DNA of 64,000 bases from Bryopsis sp. KO-2023 (taxonomy: Eukaryota > Chlorophyta > Ulvophyceae > Bryopsidales > Bryopsidaceae), in the NCBI GenBank assembly GCA_030272585.1, contig BSYQ01000014.1, forward strand, positions 2,418,001 through 2,482,000. The letters are read 5' to 3'. Shown here one piece after another: positions 10,643 through 23,600 of the stretch. The notes beneath the pieces are model-generated. The model was not told where the DNA came from. It saw only the letters and a program-made list of their open reading frames with translations, and did no database searches. The position numbers were made by a program, and so were the translations under genes. How positions within the stretch are numbered: position 1 is the first letter of the stretch; each line of letters begins with the position of its first letter.

Positions 10643-13600
10643 ATGAGCAACTCGGTGGCGAACGACGAGACGGATAGAAATATCGAAATATGGAAGATCA
10701 AGAGGGTGAGTGCGACGCGGTGATTTCGCTACTGTTGCGGGTGTCTGTAATTTTGAAAGGAGAGGGATTCGGAACCCGAAACACGAACTTGTGTTGGTTC
10801 TGGGAGTGGCTCAGCTCCTCATCACACTTTGCGCTTTCTCGCCAAATTAATCTCTTTTCTGTCAAGAAAGATTGTGTTTATTTTCGTTTTTGGCGTGTCG
10901 TTGCCTTAGTCGGCGTTGGTGTTGGAGTCGAAGGTCTCATCTCTTTTTTCTGTGTTGTTGTTATCGCGTTCCTAGTTGATCAAGGGTCTCGAGGCGGCTC
11001 GTGGAAACGGAACCAGTATGATTAGTTTAATCATGCCGCCTAAGGATCAGGTAAGTCGAATAAGATACCCAAGGTTTTTTTTTTACATTTTATTTTCCTT
11101 CTTTTTTTTAGTTGTGAACTTTTAATAGGGTGGAAAACTGGCACAATTTAGTGTAGAAAAATGTCTTGAAAACTTTTGGACCTTTGGTTTCAGAATGCTA
11201 AATGTAGCTTCACCACAATATATATATATATATACTCCCTCTCTTTTGCATGAAAGAGATTCTCTGTTGTTTTCATTTATAAATTTTTGCTTACAATTTC
11301 TCATTGAGTACTTTTTCTATATGGTTCAAAACAACATGTACGTATATTTTTCTTCCCTGTTTCTGAACAGAAAAAAAAATCTCTGACTGCCTTTCAAATC
11401 AAACAGTTTTTGCCACCTGTTTTTAAGAACACATGGTGTTGGGGCTCAGGTTGCCCGAGTGCAAAAGATGTTGGGGGATGAGTATGGAACGGCCTCCAAT
11501 ATCAAAAATCGAGTCAACAGGCTTTCAGTGTTGAGTGCCATCACTTCTGCCCAACAAAGGCTCAAACTCTACAACAAGGTCAGTATAATATTTTCTTGGT
11601 TCAGAAAACATTATATATTATATATTTTCGCAGTTCGAAATTGTTCTTATTTTTGTGTTTGCAATTGGAGGTCAGAGGAAAGAAAATTTTGAAATCCTTT
11701 TTTTTTTGTAGGAGGGGGAAGAGTTTTGTTTTGATAAAAAAATGATGTTTCAGTTTCCAAACCCGAATGCAGGACTGCCCTCGTCAGATTAGATTGTTTT
11801 TTTTTATTTTTTGGAAGGTTCAGAACTCGCTCGAATTGAGGCATACATGCATTTAGACTCTTGTACAGATTCTAAAGAAAGTATTTTGTGGGTTCAGGTT
11901 CCTACTAATGGCTTGGTGGTTTACACTGGAATGATTTTGACTGAGGACGGCAAAGAGAAGAAAGTCAATTTCGATTTTGAGCCTTTCAAGCCAATCAACA
12001 CTTCTCTCTATTTGTGTGATAATAAGTTTCACACCGGTGCTCTCAACGAATTGCTTGAGTCAGACAACAAGTACGTGACAAAAAAATCATGAAAATGAAA
12101 AATCCAGCAGCTTTTCCCCAAAAAAAGCAATTGCACATTTTTTTTATCAATATTTTTATGGGTCTTTAAGCCTCATCGAAATATGTGGAAAAAACTGGGG
12201 TAATTGATAGACTTTTTCTTATTTTCTTATTTTTTGGAGGGAGGTCGTGGATATGATCGAAGCTCAAGAATGAGGCTTATTTTTTACTAAAAGATATTCC
12301 TGTTGCCCTCCTATTTTTGGGGTTTATTTGATTTGTCAATTGAGCATAAGGGGGACCAGGTTTTGTAAACCATGAAAACCATGCAAGCTGTTGATATCAA
12401 GAAACATCTTTCCCCATCGGAATAATTTGTTTCGTTTTTCTGTCGGTAAAACCACAGGTACGGTTTTATTGTGATGGATGGAAACGGTTCGTTGTTTGGA
12501 ACCCTCTCTGGAAACACCCGTGAAGTTTTGCATAAGTTCACCGTGGATTTGCCTAAAAAGCACGGAAGGGGAGGTCAATCAGCCCTTCGTTTTGCAAGAT
12601 TACGGATGGAAAAGAGGCACAATTACGTCAGGAAGGTAGGATATATATATATATATGTGTGCGTGCATTTTTTTCTTATGAAAATGAAAATTGCATTGGT
12701 AGGAACAAGTGTGCAAGAGCGTTTTTTTTGCAACAGGCAAATAAATGATGTTGAAATTTGATTCCACCTGGTTTTAGTTTTGGAGTCCCTTATCACTCGT
12801 ATGGAGCTGCCAACCTCGATCCAATACATTTGAAAATTGTTTAATTGTGTTATCAATTATGTTATCACCAAAGATGGGGAATTTTTTTTTGTCCAATGTG
12901 AATACAGACCCCTCATTGATAGAACATTTATGTGATGTTGTGGGGGTTTTTTTGTCCAGTATCAAGATCAGGTTTATAAACATAATAATCAACCCCCTCC
13001 TCGTTGCTTGATCCCTCTCTTGATTGATTTTTCCTTTTGTGTTTTCAAGGTGGCGGAAGTTGCAGTTCAATTTTTTATCACGAACGACAAACCCAACGTT
13101 GCTGGCCTCGTTTTGGCTGGTTCAGCAGATTTCAAAACCGAACTCAGTCAATCCGATCTCTTCGATCCTCGACTCAGAAATATCATTTTGTCTGTCGTGG
13201 ATGTTTCCTATGGTGAGTTGTACTACATATTCATATTTAAAAAAAAAATAAAGAAACAAATGGAAATTGAAAGATTGGATCAGTGTTCAATGATTGTGGT
13301 GATGGTGTATAATTGTTTTTTTTCCCTGTCTAAATTTGTTGTTAAAAAAAAAAAAAAAAAAGATTGACAATTGGCGGTGATGATTGAAAGGATCAGAGGG
13401 ATTCGTTCCCCCAGTGACGACCTGTTTTATCAATTGTCAGACATGGTCACGAAAGAAAATCTGAGCTGATTGTTTAGTAATACACAAAGTATATAATTGT
13501 GATAATCAGTTTTGTAAAACTGACTATCACAATTTTTGGCATTTTTGCTTACATAACAGAAAAAAAAACTCTTGGACAGTGAAAGATCCACATGATGTTT

Positions 13601-15243
13601 TTCCCCCCCTCACAATGTTGGCATTGTTGATTTTCTCCCCCGCAGTGGTTTGCTTTTTCCTCTTTTTGCCCTCCAAAAAAGGTGGTTCTTCGTTGTCAGG
13701 CAGGATATTCTTTCATTTTATTGTGCTTGAATGTTACTATTTTGTCCCATACACACACAAAAAAAATCAGCCCAAATCAGCCTGGGTAGATAATTTTCCA
13801 AGATATTACTAAGAAAAGAGAGCTTCTTTTGCCGTCTTGAGAGATAATATCATACGGAAAAAAAATTAATCCAAAAATGTGTGTTACTGTATCCAGGGGG
13901 CGAGAATGGATTCAATCAAGCCATCATGCGATCCGCTGAAATGCTGGCCAATGTGAAATTCGTTCAAGAAAAGAAGCTGATTTCGAAGTTTTTCGATGAA
14001 ATCAGTCAAGACACCGGAAAGTTCGTGTTTGGGGTTTCGGACACCCTTCAGTGCTTAGACATGGGGGCTGTGGAAACTCTCATTGTGTGGGAAAATTTGG
14101 CAGTCACTCGATACACCCTTCTGAACACTGGATCTGGTGAGCTAAAAATCATGTCTCCTTTATTTTATTTTATTTTATTTTATTTTGTTTCTTTTTTTTT
14201 GTCCTGTATTGTTTGTCTTATCAACGTATTTATTTTTGCAGGTAGAATGTCCGTGTAGTTTTCTCTTTTAAATTTCGGAGTTGATAGATTGGTAACTCGT
14301 TACTTTTTATTTTACTTTTCTTGGGGGGGGGGGCTGTTGGAAGAAGAAATACTCGTGTTGGAAAATGCGAACATGTTGGAGCAGAATGTTGAATCAAACT
14401 CCCATCAAATTTTCCACATGGATGAGTTTCTTTGTGGTTTGATTTGAACAAATGAATCTATGGCAATTGATTTCACAGCCGAAATCATAGAATGAGTGCG
14501 TGTTTTTTTTTTTCACTAGGTGAAGTGGAGGTCAAAGAGCTGAGTCCAGAGCAAGAGGAGGATAGCGCCAATTTCCACGACAAAGCAACAGGGGCAGAGT
14601 TGGAAGTTCAAGAAAAAATGGCACTCCTGGAATGGCTGGCTGAAAGCTACAAAAAATTCGGCTGCACCCTGGAGTTTGTCACAAACAGGTAATTGAGTCA
14701 ATTCATTTACATTTTTTTATATTTTTAGAGAAAATTCTGAGAGAGATATCCTGGGGAAAAAAAATCCGGCATGTTAATTGTCCATTTCCTGCTGACCTCC
14801 ATTCCAAGAACCAGAAAACTGGAGTTACTTTTTTTCAATTTTTTTGGTGGGTGCTACTGATTTCTGCACGGGCATGTTTTAATTGTTCTTACTAGAACAA
14901 ATGGTATGTACATCTATACTTGATGCTTCATTTTCTGACCCAAATTTAAATATTTAAATATTACATTTAAAACTTTCTAAATGTTAGAAACTATCCTTCA
15001 TCGTTTTGGTGCTTTTCAAAAAAATCGATTTAAACTTTTTCAGAACTGGAAATTTTCGAAATATGATCAACAAAATGAAACTCATGTGGGATTTGTTTGA
15101 AAAGGTCGCAAGAAGGTTCACAATTCTGTCGAGGTTTCGGTGGAATTGGAGGGATTCTCAGATATCAAGTAGACACCACGCAATTCGAAGATTTCGAAGA
15201 TGGAGCAAACAATGACGATGTATGGAGCGATGATGATTTCTAA
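10643..15243 (+). CDS. ETF1: Eukaryotic peptide chain release factor 1 (eRF1)
   Basis: Nine exons: 10643-10705, 10976-11050, 11450-11578, 11898-12070, 12458-12635, 13050-13212, 13897-14136, 14520-14688 and 15105-15243 (TAA), giving 442 residues; human eRF1 has 437. The protein reads stop codons in the ribosomal A site and triggers peptide release together with eRF3. Domain 1 carries YLCDNKF (the YxCxxxF motif, about residues 127-133) and, at about 63-66, NIKN where nearly all eRF1 proteins have NIKS. Domain 2 has the catalytic GRGGQ loop (GGQ about 185-187) in the near-invariant context [21 protein letters not shown]. Domain 3 ends in an acidic tail (DDVWSDDDF). Introns are 270-684 bases and rich in T runs. 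All three stop codons terminate genes in this window, so the NIKN change does not go with an obvious code change. Identification is certain; the acceptor of the last exon (gaaaag) is weak but fixed by frame and homology. Confidence 0.96.
14160..14186. repeat. (ATTTT)n short tandem repeat in an eRF1 intron
   Basis: Five or more ATTTT units in a row within intron 7 of the eRF1 gene, close to the donor side. Typical of the T-rich introns in this window. Confidence 0.8.
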
Positions 15244-16809
15244 ATTCCTTTTTCGAAAAAGAAAAAAAAAATCTGGCCCAGTAATATCGTCCTGCATTTT
15301 GACATTTTGCATTTCTTCACATTCAAAAATATGGTTCGATGCGAATTGGCACGGAGGATTGGGATGTGTTGCTGGGAAATCTATTTATAGAGGTGATGAA
15401 TGATCTGATGGACATGGGCATTGGATCATATGCATGCATGGCTGCATGGATTGATTGCTGGAATGGGTAGAAATTGAATGGATGTTGAATCCACAAGAAT
15501 ATCGGAGGGGTGGTGAAAGCATTTGTTCATAACTCGTTTGGGAATTGTGTACCAGTGACAAAACAACAGGGAGCACCAACCCCCCCCCAAAAAAAAGGAA
15601 AAGAAAAAAAAAAAAAACTGCTGAATTTGTTGGTGTGGGAAAATCAATCCTGGGGTTCAAATACATTTTTCAAAATCAGGGTGCGATCTATTCTTTGATG
15701 GTTTGGGGGTGGATTCCCACATGCATTTTCAGGTGAAGGGTATTAGTCATGGTGAGAGGAAATGTTGGGGGGAGTAGCGATTTCTGCTTGCAGAGGTGGT
15801 GGGGTATTGAGACTTAACAGGGGGAGCTGTGGGGAACATGTGTGCTGTGTTTTTCGTAACCAAAAAATTGGGAGCTAGTTGGTCGGTTGTCTTGAGACTG
15901 TAAGGAGCATCCATGGAGCATTGGGCTCTATTCAACCATTCAGTGTGAAGATTGTCAAAGCTATGGTGGATTCCAGAATGAATCTTGAAAAGGTCTGAGT
16001 GTACAGAACAACAAGAAGAGAGTGTTTCCAGTTGCAGAGTCCAGAGGCGGTCATGTGATTCTTTACTTAGGACCCCTCCAAGTACCACTGATGGAAATAC
16101 TTGGAGTGAAGGAAAAAATGAACAAGTCCACCCCAAGCAAAGAAACTCACTCCATTCGAAAATCATTCGGTCACCCTGACGTGCTTGGGCATTCAACCAT
16201 ATGCACATTTATCTCTTCCTCTTTTGAGGGAAACACAAGAGTTAACTTTCTATGATGGCACTCGTTTGGCGAAGTCATGAATGTTTGGGGGTTGCTCAGG
16301 TTTCACAACAGTATGCTTCTTGTGAAATAAACTGAGAAATTTGATTTTTCAACTGGTGTGCGTTCCTGGTGTTCTGTAAACTAAAATGGCAGAACACACA
16401 GCATACCTTCACAATTGATGATTATAAGGATGAATTCCCAGTTGGTTCTTTCATTGACATTCGAGACAAAAGAGCTCAATATAAACAGAATTTCCACACT
16501 TCACAAAGAAAGCATGCATAACATGACCCCATCCATTCCAATCAAACATCCGTTTCTCCCATTTCATTTTTGTGAACAATCGACAGTCAATTTCAAACAA
16601 ACTGGAAACTGGGATCTCTTTTTTCACCCAATTTCGTTCATTTCTGAGAATCCATATTGTACCCTTTTGGGTTTTTCGGTCCCCTTAACGTCAATCAATA
16701 CTAAAACACTCTTGTCGCCTTCTCTTTTTTCAAGAGGTGAGAGGGGCTGCTCTGCCAATTTCTGACATTTTTTTTTTGGGGGGGTTTTTTCTAGAGGGGG
16801 AAGGAGAAT
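15244..16809. other. Intergenic region between convergent eRF1 and succinyl-CoA ligase
   Basis: About 1.6 kb between two 3' ends. A 153-codon minus-strand frame (15747-16208) starts with ATG but shows no known domain or matching splice context. I treat it as chance. No RNA gene is recognised. Confidence 0.5.
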
Positions 16810-19800
16810 TCAATTCAGACTGGCGACTGCTTTGGTGGCAGCATCGTCGAGATCATCGGCAGTAATGATTGCCATTTGACTGGTTTTCAGGATTTCTTTT
16901 CCTGCCTCCACATTGGTGCCTTCCAATCGAACGATTAATGGGACTTTCACCCCAACCTGAAACCACAGTTTAAAAAACACTAAGAAACTGTTCCCAGTAT
17001 TCGAAAACTCGTTAAAAAATGAAAAGAAAGAAAGAAAGGATGAATTTCACCTCCTCCTCTGCCTCGGATCCGATTTTTAAATTTCATTTCCTTAATTTCA
17101 TTTTATGAATTGGGTGTTGCTTTATTCAAAGAAAATAGCTCACCTGTTTTGCTGCTTTAACAATTCCGCTTGCAATCACATCACATTTCATGATGCCCCC
17201 TTGATCACAAAAAAGAAAAGACTCAATTATTAAATCAAGGGAATATTTAACCACTTTGACCACAAAGCCACTATTCTTTCATTTTTATTTTTTTTCCTTC
17301 TCTTCAGGGTGCTAAAAAAACCATTTTGCGCGTAAAAAAAAATGATTCCACACATTGCCAGAAAAACAAAATGCTTCACACAGCAACCATTTTTCAGAGC
17401 AGCAAGAACATTGAATTCAGAAATGAATGGAGGTTGAAAATTTGGTCATCTCAAAAAGAAAGGAGATTTGAAAATAGAAAAGATTTTATGGCAGTGTTTG
17501 GACATACCGAAAATATTGACTAAAATTGCCTTGACTTGGGTATCGTCTGTCAAAATCTTGAAAGCCTCGACCACCTATGAAGGAAAATAAAATAAATTAC
17601 ATAAAAACCCTGGTGATTGAAACGTCAATTGATTTTGTGATGATGTTAGCAGAATCTGCCGCTTGAAAAACCACTCGTAGTTTTTTTTCTTTCCCGACTT
17701 TTTTTCCAAAAAGAAAGAGAGACATTCCGTGTGTTTCTGTGAATATAAATATAGAAACCACACACTGGCCATTGGGCAAGTTTGCCTAATGTAAATTAAA
17801 CATTCATGCATTCACACCCTGGCCAGTCCAAGGCAATAAATCTATAAATAAATTTATCTCATCATCATTCTTTTGGAGGTCACCTGCTCCTCAGAGGCGC
17901 TGCCTCCGACGTCCAGAAAATTGGCTGGAGTTCCTCCATTCAGTTTGATAATGTCCATTGTGGCCATAGCCAAACCAGCTCCATTCACCATGCATCCGAT
18001 GTCTCCATCCAATCCAATATAGTTCAAATCAACTTTGGCTGCTCGAACTTCCCTGTCAATTTATTTAAAAAAAAAACCTCACTACTCTGTCGATCAGATT
18101 GCTTTCATGCCATGCAAACACGAAATTGGGGAAATTGAATTGAAATTGTCAATTCAATGAGAAATCATTTGCGGAACAGTGGAGTGGAGTGGGTTACACA
18201 AGGCTTTCAAATGTGCATATGAGTAACATAAATTCTTGAAAAAAAGAATGTAGAGAAGGCTTCCAAGTCAAGTTGACTCATCCTTGTATTGAAAACTGGT
18301 CATTCTCACACAAAACAGAGTGGCCCATACATAAAAGATATCCACTGCCAGATAGACACAGATTGTATCATTGGAATAGTTGTTCACCTTGGATCATCTT
18401 GGGACTCATCCTTTTTGGCAAAAAGGTCTTTCTGTCGAAAACCGGCATTATCGTCGAACCCCAGCTTGGCATCGGCAGCAATCAGCTTTCCATCAGCAGA
18501 CTCCGCTAAAGGATTGACCTTCAAAACGAAGCAAAAAGGAAAATGGGTGAAAGTAGCCTTGAAAATTGTCTTTGCATAGAGGCTGATGGAAAAACAATCA
18601 TTGTAAAGATTGAAATTGCATAAATGAAGGATTTTGGTGTTACCTCAACCATTGTGCAGTCGCTCTTTGTGAAGACTTCATACAAAGCCTTGATTTGTTC
18701 GGCGGCCGCCGCTTTGTCCGATGAAACATTCAGTCCGTTCACCATCTCCATAGCTTGAGCATCAGTAATACCTTTTTTTCCCAATCGAACAAAAAAAAGG
18801 CAATGAGTATTTTGGTCCATGGACTTTCGCCACCGTCATTATTGGTTGGCTATAGAAACCCTTCTTTTTTTTCAGCATCATTACTAAAAAAACGGTTGGG
18901 GAAAAATGGGCATCTTTCTTTCCCAGCTCTGAAAGTCATACCTTCATTGATATCGACGGGGACTTTGACGATTTTCTCTGGGAATTTCTCTGCCAAATCT
19001 TCAATGCTAGTCCCACCCTCACTGCATCCAATCATTAGTGGACCGGCAGACTGCCTATCGCAACACAGCTTTTTTTTAGTAAAGGATAGCTTCAGCATCC
19101 TTTACTCAATAGCCTCTTGCTGTTGGTATTGACCTCCAAAGGAAGTCCGGAATGCACTATTGTCAGCGAGACAATCAAGAGGTAAAATGATGAAACTATT
19201 TTTCCTACCTGTCAAGCAAGATGGCGAAGTACATCTCATTGACGAGTTTCATTTTGGCTGCGACATAGAGGGTGTTCACTGGTTTTCCGGGAGGGCCGGT
19301 TTGCTTAGTCACCAAAGTCTGACCCAGCATTTTCTCAGCGAGCCCGTGGACTTCGGCTTCTTTGCAAATGTGCACACCCCCTTGGAGTCCATTCTTGAAA
19401 GTTCCCAGCCCTCGACCGCCAGCAAGAATTTGACTTTTCAAAACAATCTGAAACAAATTGGTCCCAATCAGCCAGCCACCCGTAAGCTATATTAATATTG
19501 CAATATTCTATTCGTTTGGCAGAATATTGCAAAACGGCACAACGGTGTCCAATTCCGTTTCCTCCTTTTTGTTTTTAATCCTGGGGAAGGTAAGAGAGAT
19601 TCTTGTTGAAGGTAAGCCCACCTCGCCATTTTCATCTTTCATTCTGTCTACAGCCCCTTTCAGCTCGTCCAATTTGTGCACTGGGACTCCAGGGGGCACA
19701 TTCACTCCATAGGTTGCCATCAATTCAGCACCCTACTCCAAAAACACCCCCACAACAAACCGCCATTTTGTCAGATTCTGCCATGTCCTTTTTCCTTTCC

Positions 19801-20216
19801 CAAACTTACTACATGAAGGCTGAAAGCAGTAAGTGGCCTATCACACTTGACTGTTTACTCATTTGACCTGGCTGGTGTTTTCATTTTGATGTTTGATAAA
19901 TCTGTCATGTATCACTGCTGACCATCCTCCTTAGTAGCTTCAATTGCCCACAATCAAGGGTTGAGCCATACTGGTTTCACAATTACAGGTGCCAGAATAT
20001 ATCCCAGGAAGATTTAAAAGCTTTATGCTCTTTTCTTTTGATGGGAGGACGTTTCCACTTGATAGCCCCAGGATTCCCCCGAACTTGATCGACCAATGTC
20101 TTCCAGGAGAAAAAATTATACGGGCCCCTTGCCTGATATTCATGGACGTTTAGGTAGCGGGATTGTTGAGCTTGGTGTTGCACCCTCCTCAATCCCCTTA
20201 TCGCTGAACGAAACAT
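16810..20216 (-). CDS. Succinyl-CoA ligase beta subunit (mitochondrial)
   Basis: Ten exons on the minus strand: 20216-20133, 19732-19622, 19447-19209, 19054-18942, 18771-18644, 18518-18388, 18052-17884, 17574-17508, 17199-17144 and 16956-16810, about 414 residues. The enzyme couples succinyl-CoA cleavage to NDP phosphorylation in the citric acid cycle, as partner of the alpha subunit. The N-terminus is Arg/Gln-rich without acids ([20 protein letters not shown]), a likely mitochondrial presequence ahead of LNVHEYQ. The ATP-grasp part shows [43 protein letters not shown] and [12 protein letters not shown]. The ligase domain shows [44 protein letters not shown] and [13 protein letters not shown] cannot tell the ADP- from the GDP-forming type. 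Intron 1 begins with GC rather than GT (CAG|GCAAGG). The gene is head to head with IFT172. Confidence 0.94.
19733..20132 (-). other. GC-AG intron 1 of succinyl-CoA ligase beta
   Basis: Between HEYQ (end of exon 1) and [10 protein letters not shown] (start of exon 2) the family alignment needs a phase-0 junction with no extra residues. The only fitting donor is CAG|GCAAGG; no GT lies nearby. The acceptor is a normal AG at 19733-19734. The rest of the donor matches the consensus well, as GC donors usually do. Confidence 0.75.
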
Positions 20217-20630
20217 GTTTTCGATGCTGCTTGGAGGACGTCAGGGGTCGACCAATAAAGCGCGCGAAAAATACCACTCGTGTAAGTCCGGATCCCCCCG
20301 CGATAGCTCGAACAAAACGGTGCTGGACCTAGCACCTGCAGAGAGCGACAAGAACTTGGACAGGTATCTGGACAGGAGGGGTTATTCATACTCCCACACA
20401 ATTTCTGTAATTAACTCATTTTCTCATTGATTTTGGTGGAATTTACGCTGAGCACAAGTAAAAGACGTCAGTTGGTCGTCGCCATACAGACCTTTATTGC
20501 ACTACTCAGCTGAGGAGCCCTTGACCAGATTTTCGGCTGGTGATATCCTCCTTTTCAAACAGTGGGTCTTGTTTGTGCGAATCACAAACCAGGGGAAAAA
20601 AGAGGACGGGTGAAAGTTATTGGCTCACAG
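20217..20630. promoter_or_regulatory. Bidirectional promoter region SUCL beta / IFT172
   Basis: The two start codons face away from each other across 414 bases. Both promoters and 5' leaders must fit here unless a 5' untranslated exon lies farther off. No specific motif could be assigned. Confidence 0.45.
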
Positions 20631-23600
20631 ATGCAGCTCCGATACTGGAAGAATATCACGCCAGCCCAGGCGCATATACATAAAGTCACCGCATTGGCGT
20701 GGTCACCCAACAAGTGCGGCTCGATCTCTAGTTCAATATCCAGGGGCCTTCACGACAAAAAAACGATTCCTGTGGTGTTGTCGGTTGAACTCGGGACATT
20801 GCGTCGAGCACACCAAATTCAGACTTATTGCGGCGACAGGCTGCCAATTGATTGAGTGGTTCGTTTTTGTATGTTGGCAGCAAAACTATTGCTGTGGTGA
20901 CGGAGGACCTAGTGGTTTATCTCTACGATGAGCAAGGCGAGAAACGAGACAAATTCAAAACGAAGCCTGCAGATTCTGCTGCGCCATCGTATCTTATCAG
21001 ATCCATGGCTTTCGCGCCTGACTCCACACGGCTGGCCATAGCCCAGAGCGACAATATAGTCTTCGTATACAGGTTGGGAACCTTCTGAGTGCAAACCGGC
21101 CGAGTGTCCTCTTGGGTCTTGTTTCTGGCCACAGTTGGTGAAGAGAGAAACGATGAGCTGTTGGAAATAAGTCAACTGGAATCATCCTGTTGTGTCCCAG
21201 GCTTGGTGCGGAGTGGGGAGACAAGAAAAGTATCTGCAACAAGTTTCAGCAGTCCAGCTCTGTTACCGGTCTTTGCTGGCCTAAAGACAGGCATAACGAG
21301 CTTGTTTTCGGCTTGGCGGACGGAAAACTGAAACTTGGGGCGCTGAAGAACAACAAGCCTTACAACCTCTACTCCCATCCTGAGGGAAGTCCAATCGCAT
21401 CTCTTTGCACCTCGCCGAACGGGAAAGTGGTAGTCGCTGGTCATCAGGATGGAACGATCTGGAGGTTCAATTTTCCTGACGAGGGAGGGGCGGCGCCAGG
21501 ACATTTGCAGATAACAAGACATCCATGTGTACCATACGCTTTGGGGTGTGGGGAAGCTATCGTTGCAACGGGGAACGACAACAAGGTTGATATTTTGAGG
21601 GATATTCTGGTAGAAAGGCTCAGCTTCTGTTATGCGGTCTTGAAATAGTGCAACTGCTATTTTTCCTGCTGCAGGTGGTATTTTATGACTACAACGGCCT
21701 GCTCCTTCACGAATTCGACCAGGGAGGCGATGAGAACTTGAGCGACTTGGCTATTGCCAGTTTTAATCCTGCTGGTGACGCCGTTGTGCTGGGTGGCTCG
21801 GATCGATTCCTCGTGTATGGGTACAAATCCTCGATCAATCAATGGGAAGAGCTGGGGGGCAAAAAGGTGGGAAATCTTCATTGGAATGGGTCAAAATGAG
21901 AAGGACTATAACTATGCACACAACAGACCGATATTCAATTCGTTCAAGAGACAATTGGAACTTAAAGCTTATGGGGCTGCTAATCCTGTGCGCCGAACTT
22001 GATTCAGGTGGAGAATATGTCCTCGGTCACAGCACTAACGTGGAAACCGGATGGGGGCAAACTTCTGTTAGGCACATTAACTGGTGGCGTAGATGCTTTC
22101 GACGTTTGTATCCGAAGAAATAGGTACAAAGGGAAATTCGAGTTTACATACGTCAGTCGATGCTCGGTGAGGACACAATTCTCCAAAGGGACTGGCTTCG
22201 GTGCAAGAGCTGACATACTTCGCAATGCTTGAGAATCTCAATTTCATGGATACCTCAAGTTGAGATATCTATGAAGGTAACTAATATTCATACACCTCCA
22301 GGTCATTGTTAAAACGCTGATGACTGGCACGAGGATCGTGCTGAAGTCTGTTTACGGCTACGAGATAGACAAAATCAATGTTTATCAGGACAGATTTCTC
22401 GTAGCCAGGACGCCAGAGACTCTTTTGGTGGGCGATCTCGAGACTTGCAAGCTGAGTGAGATACCCTGGAGCAACTCAACTGGTGGCGAAAAGTTTCATT
22501 TCGAGAATGAGAAGGTGCCAGTGCAGAACAGGGAGCTCAGTCTTGTGGCCTCAGAATTTCACCGAACCAGATTCATCCATGATGCAAATAACAAATTCTG
22601 CGCTGGTGGATTGACCTCCAGAACTTTTGGTTGCCCAGGTCTGCATGATTTACTGCGGTGGGGAGTTGTCGCTGGTAGAGTACGGGCGGAACGAGGTGCT
22701 TGGATCCTGTAGGACCGAGCACATAAGTCCATTCTGGGTCAGCTCCATTTTCACGGAAGAAAGGGGCAACTCAGCCGAATCAAAGAGGATTGCGTACTTG
22801 GTAGACCTACAGACTGTACGCATTCTGGACTTGATAAGTGGACAACCTTTGGGCACCATTTCTCACGATTCAAAGATCGACTGGCTGGTGAGAGGTGCAG
22901 CCCTTGCAAGATGAATAACACCAAGACGCAAATCCGCTCAGAAAACGTCAGCCGCAAATCGAACCATTCTCGTGTCGTTGTATTCAGGAACTGAACCCTC
23001 GTGGGACACATATCTTATTCAGAGACAAGAAGCGGCATCTGCATGTCTACGACATTTCGCTTCAGCACAAGGCCACCCTTTTGAATTTCTGCCAGTATGT
23101 TCAGTGGGTACCTGGCAGCGATGTGGTCGTGGCGCAAAGCCGAGGGAACCTTTGTGTCTGGTACAGTATTCGAAATCCTGACCAACAAACCATATATCCT
23201 ATCAAGGGTGAGGTAGAAGACATCGAGAGAGCGAACAACAGGTTCGTTTGTCGCACTGACCATCCTTGTACCAAAGTTTTGATACTGCCAACGTTTCTTG
23301 ATTGGCTGAGGGTGGCTTTTATTTTCAGAACAGAAGTGATTGTCGACGAGGGGATCAACAGCGCCAGCTATGCGCTTGATGAATCTTTGATAGACTTCGG
23401 TAGTGCTCTGGAAGATCAGGACTTCGGTCGCGCTATAGATATCTTGGAACCGTTGGAGTTGACGTCTGAAACTGAAGCGCAATGGCGGCAGCTTGCGACC
23501 GTTGCCTTGCAGGGTGGCCATATCGCCGTTGCGAGAAGGTGCTGTACCGCGATTGGAGATATCGCTAAGGCGCGATACTTGAGAAAGGTCGAAGCCTTGG

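Noticed and set aside
15747-16208. A 153-codon minus-strand frame with an ATG in the gap between eRF1 and succinyl-CoA ligase
   Set aside because: No recognisable domain, Cys/Ser-rich without pattern, no splice context. Most likely chance.
20714-20880. KFRLIAATG-like reading in the first IFT172 intron as an extra exon
   Set aside because: Joining 20713 directly to 20881 gives SPNNKTIAVVT, which aligns without insertion to other IFT172 proteins; the extra piece would add residues not found in the family.
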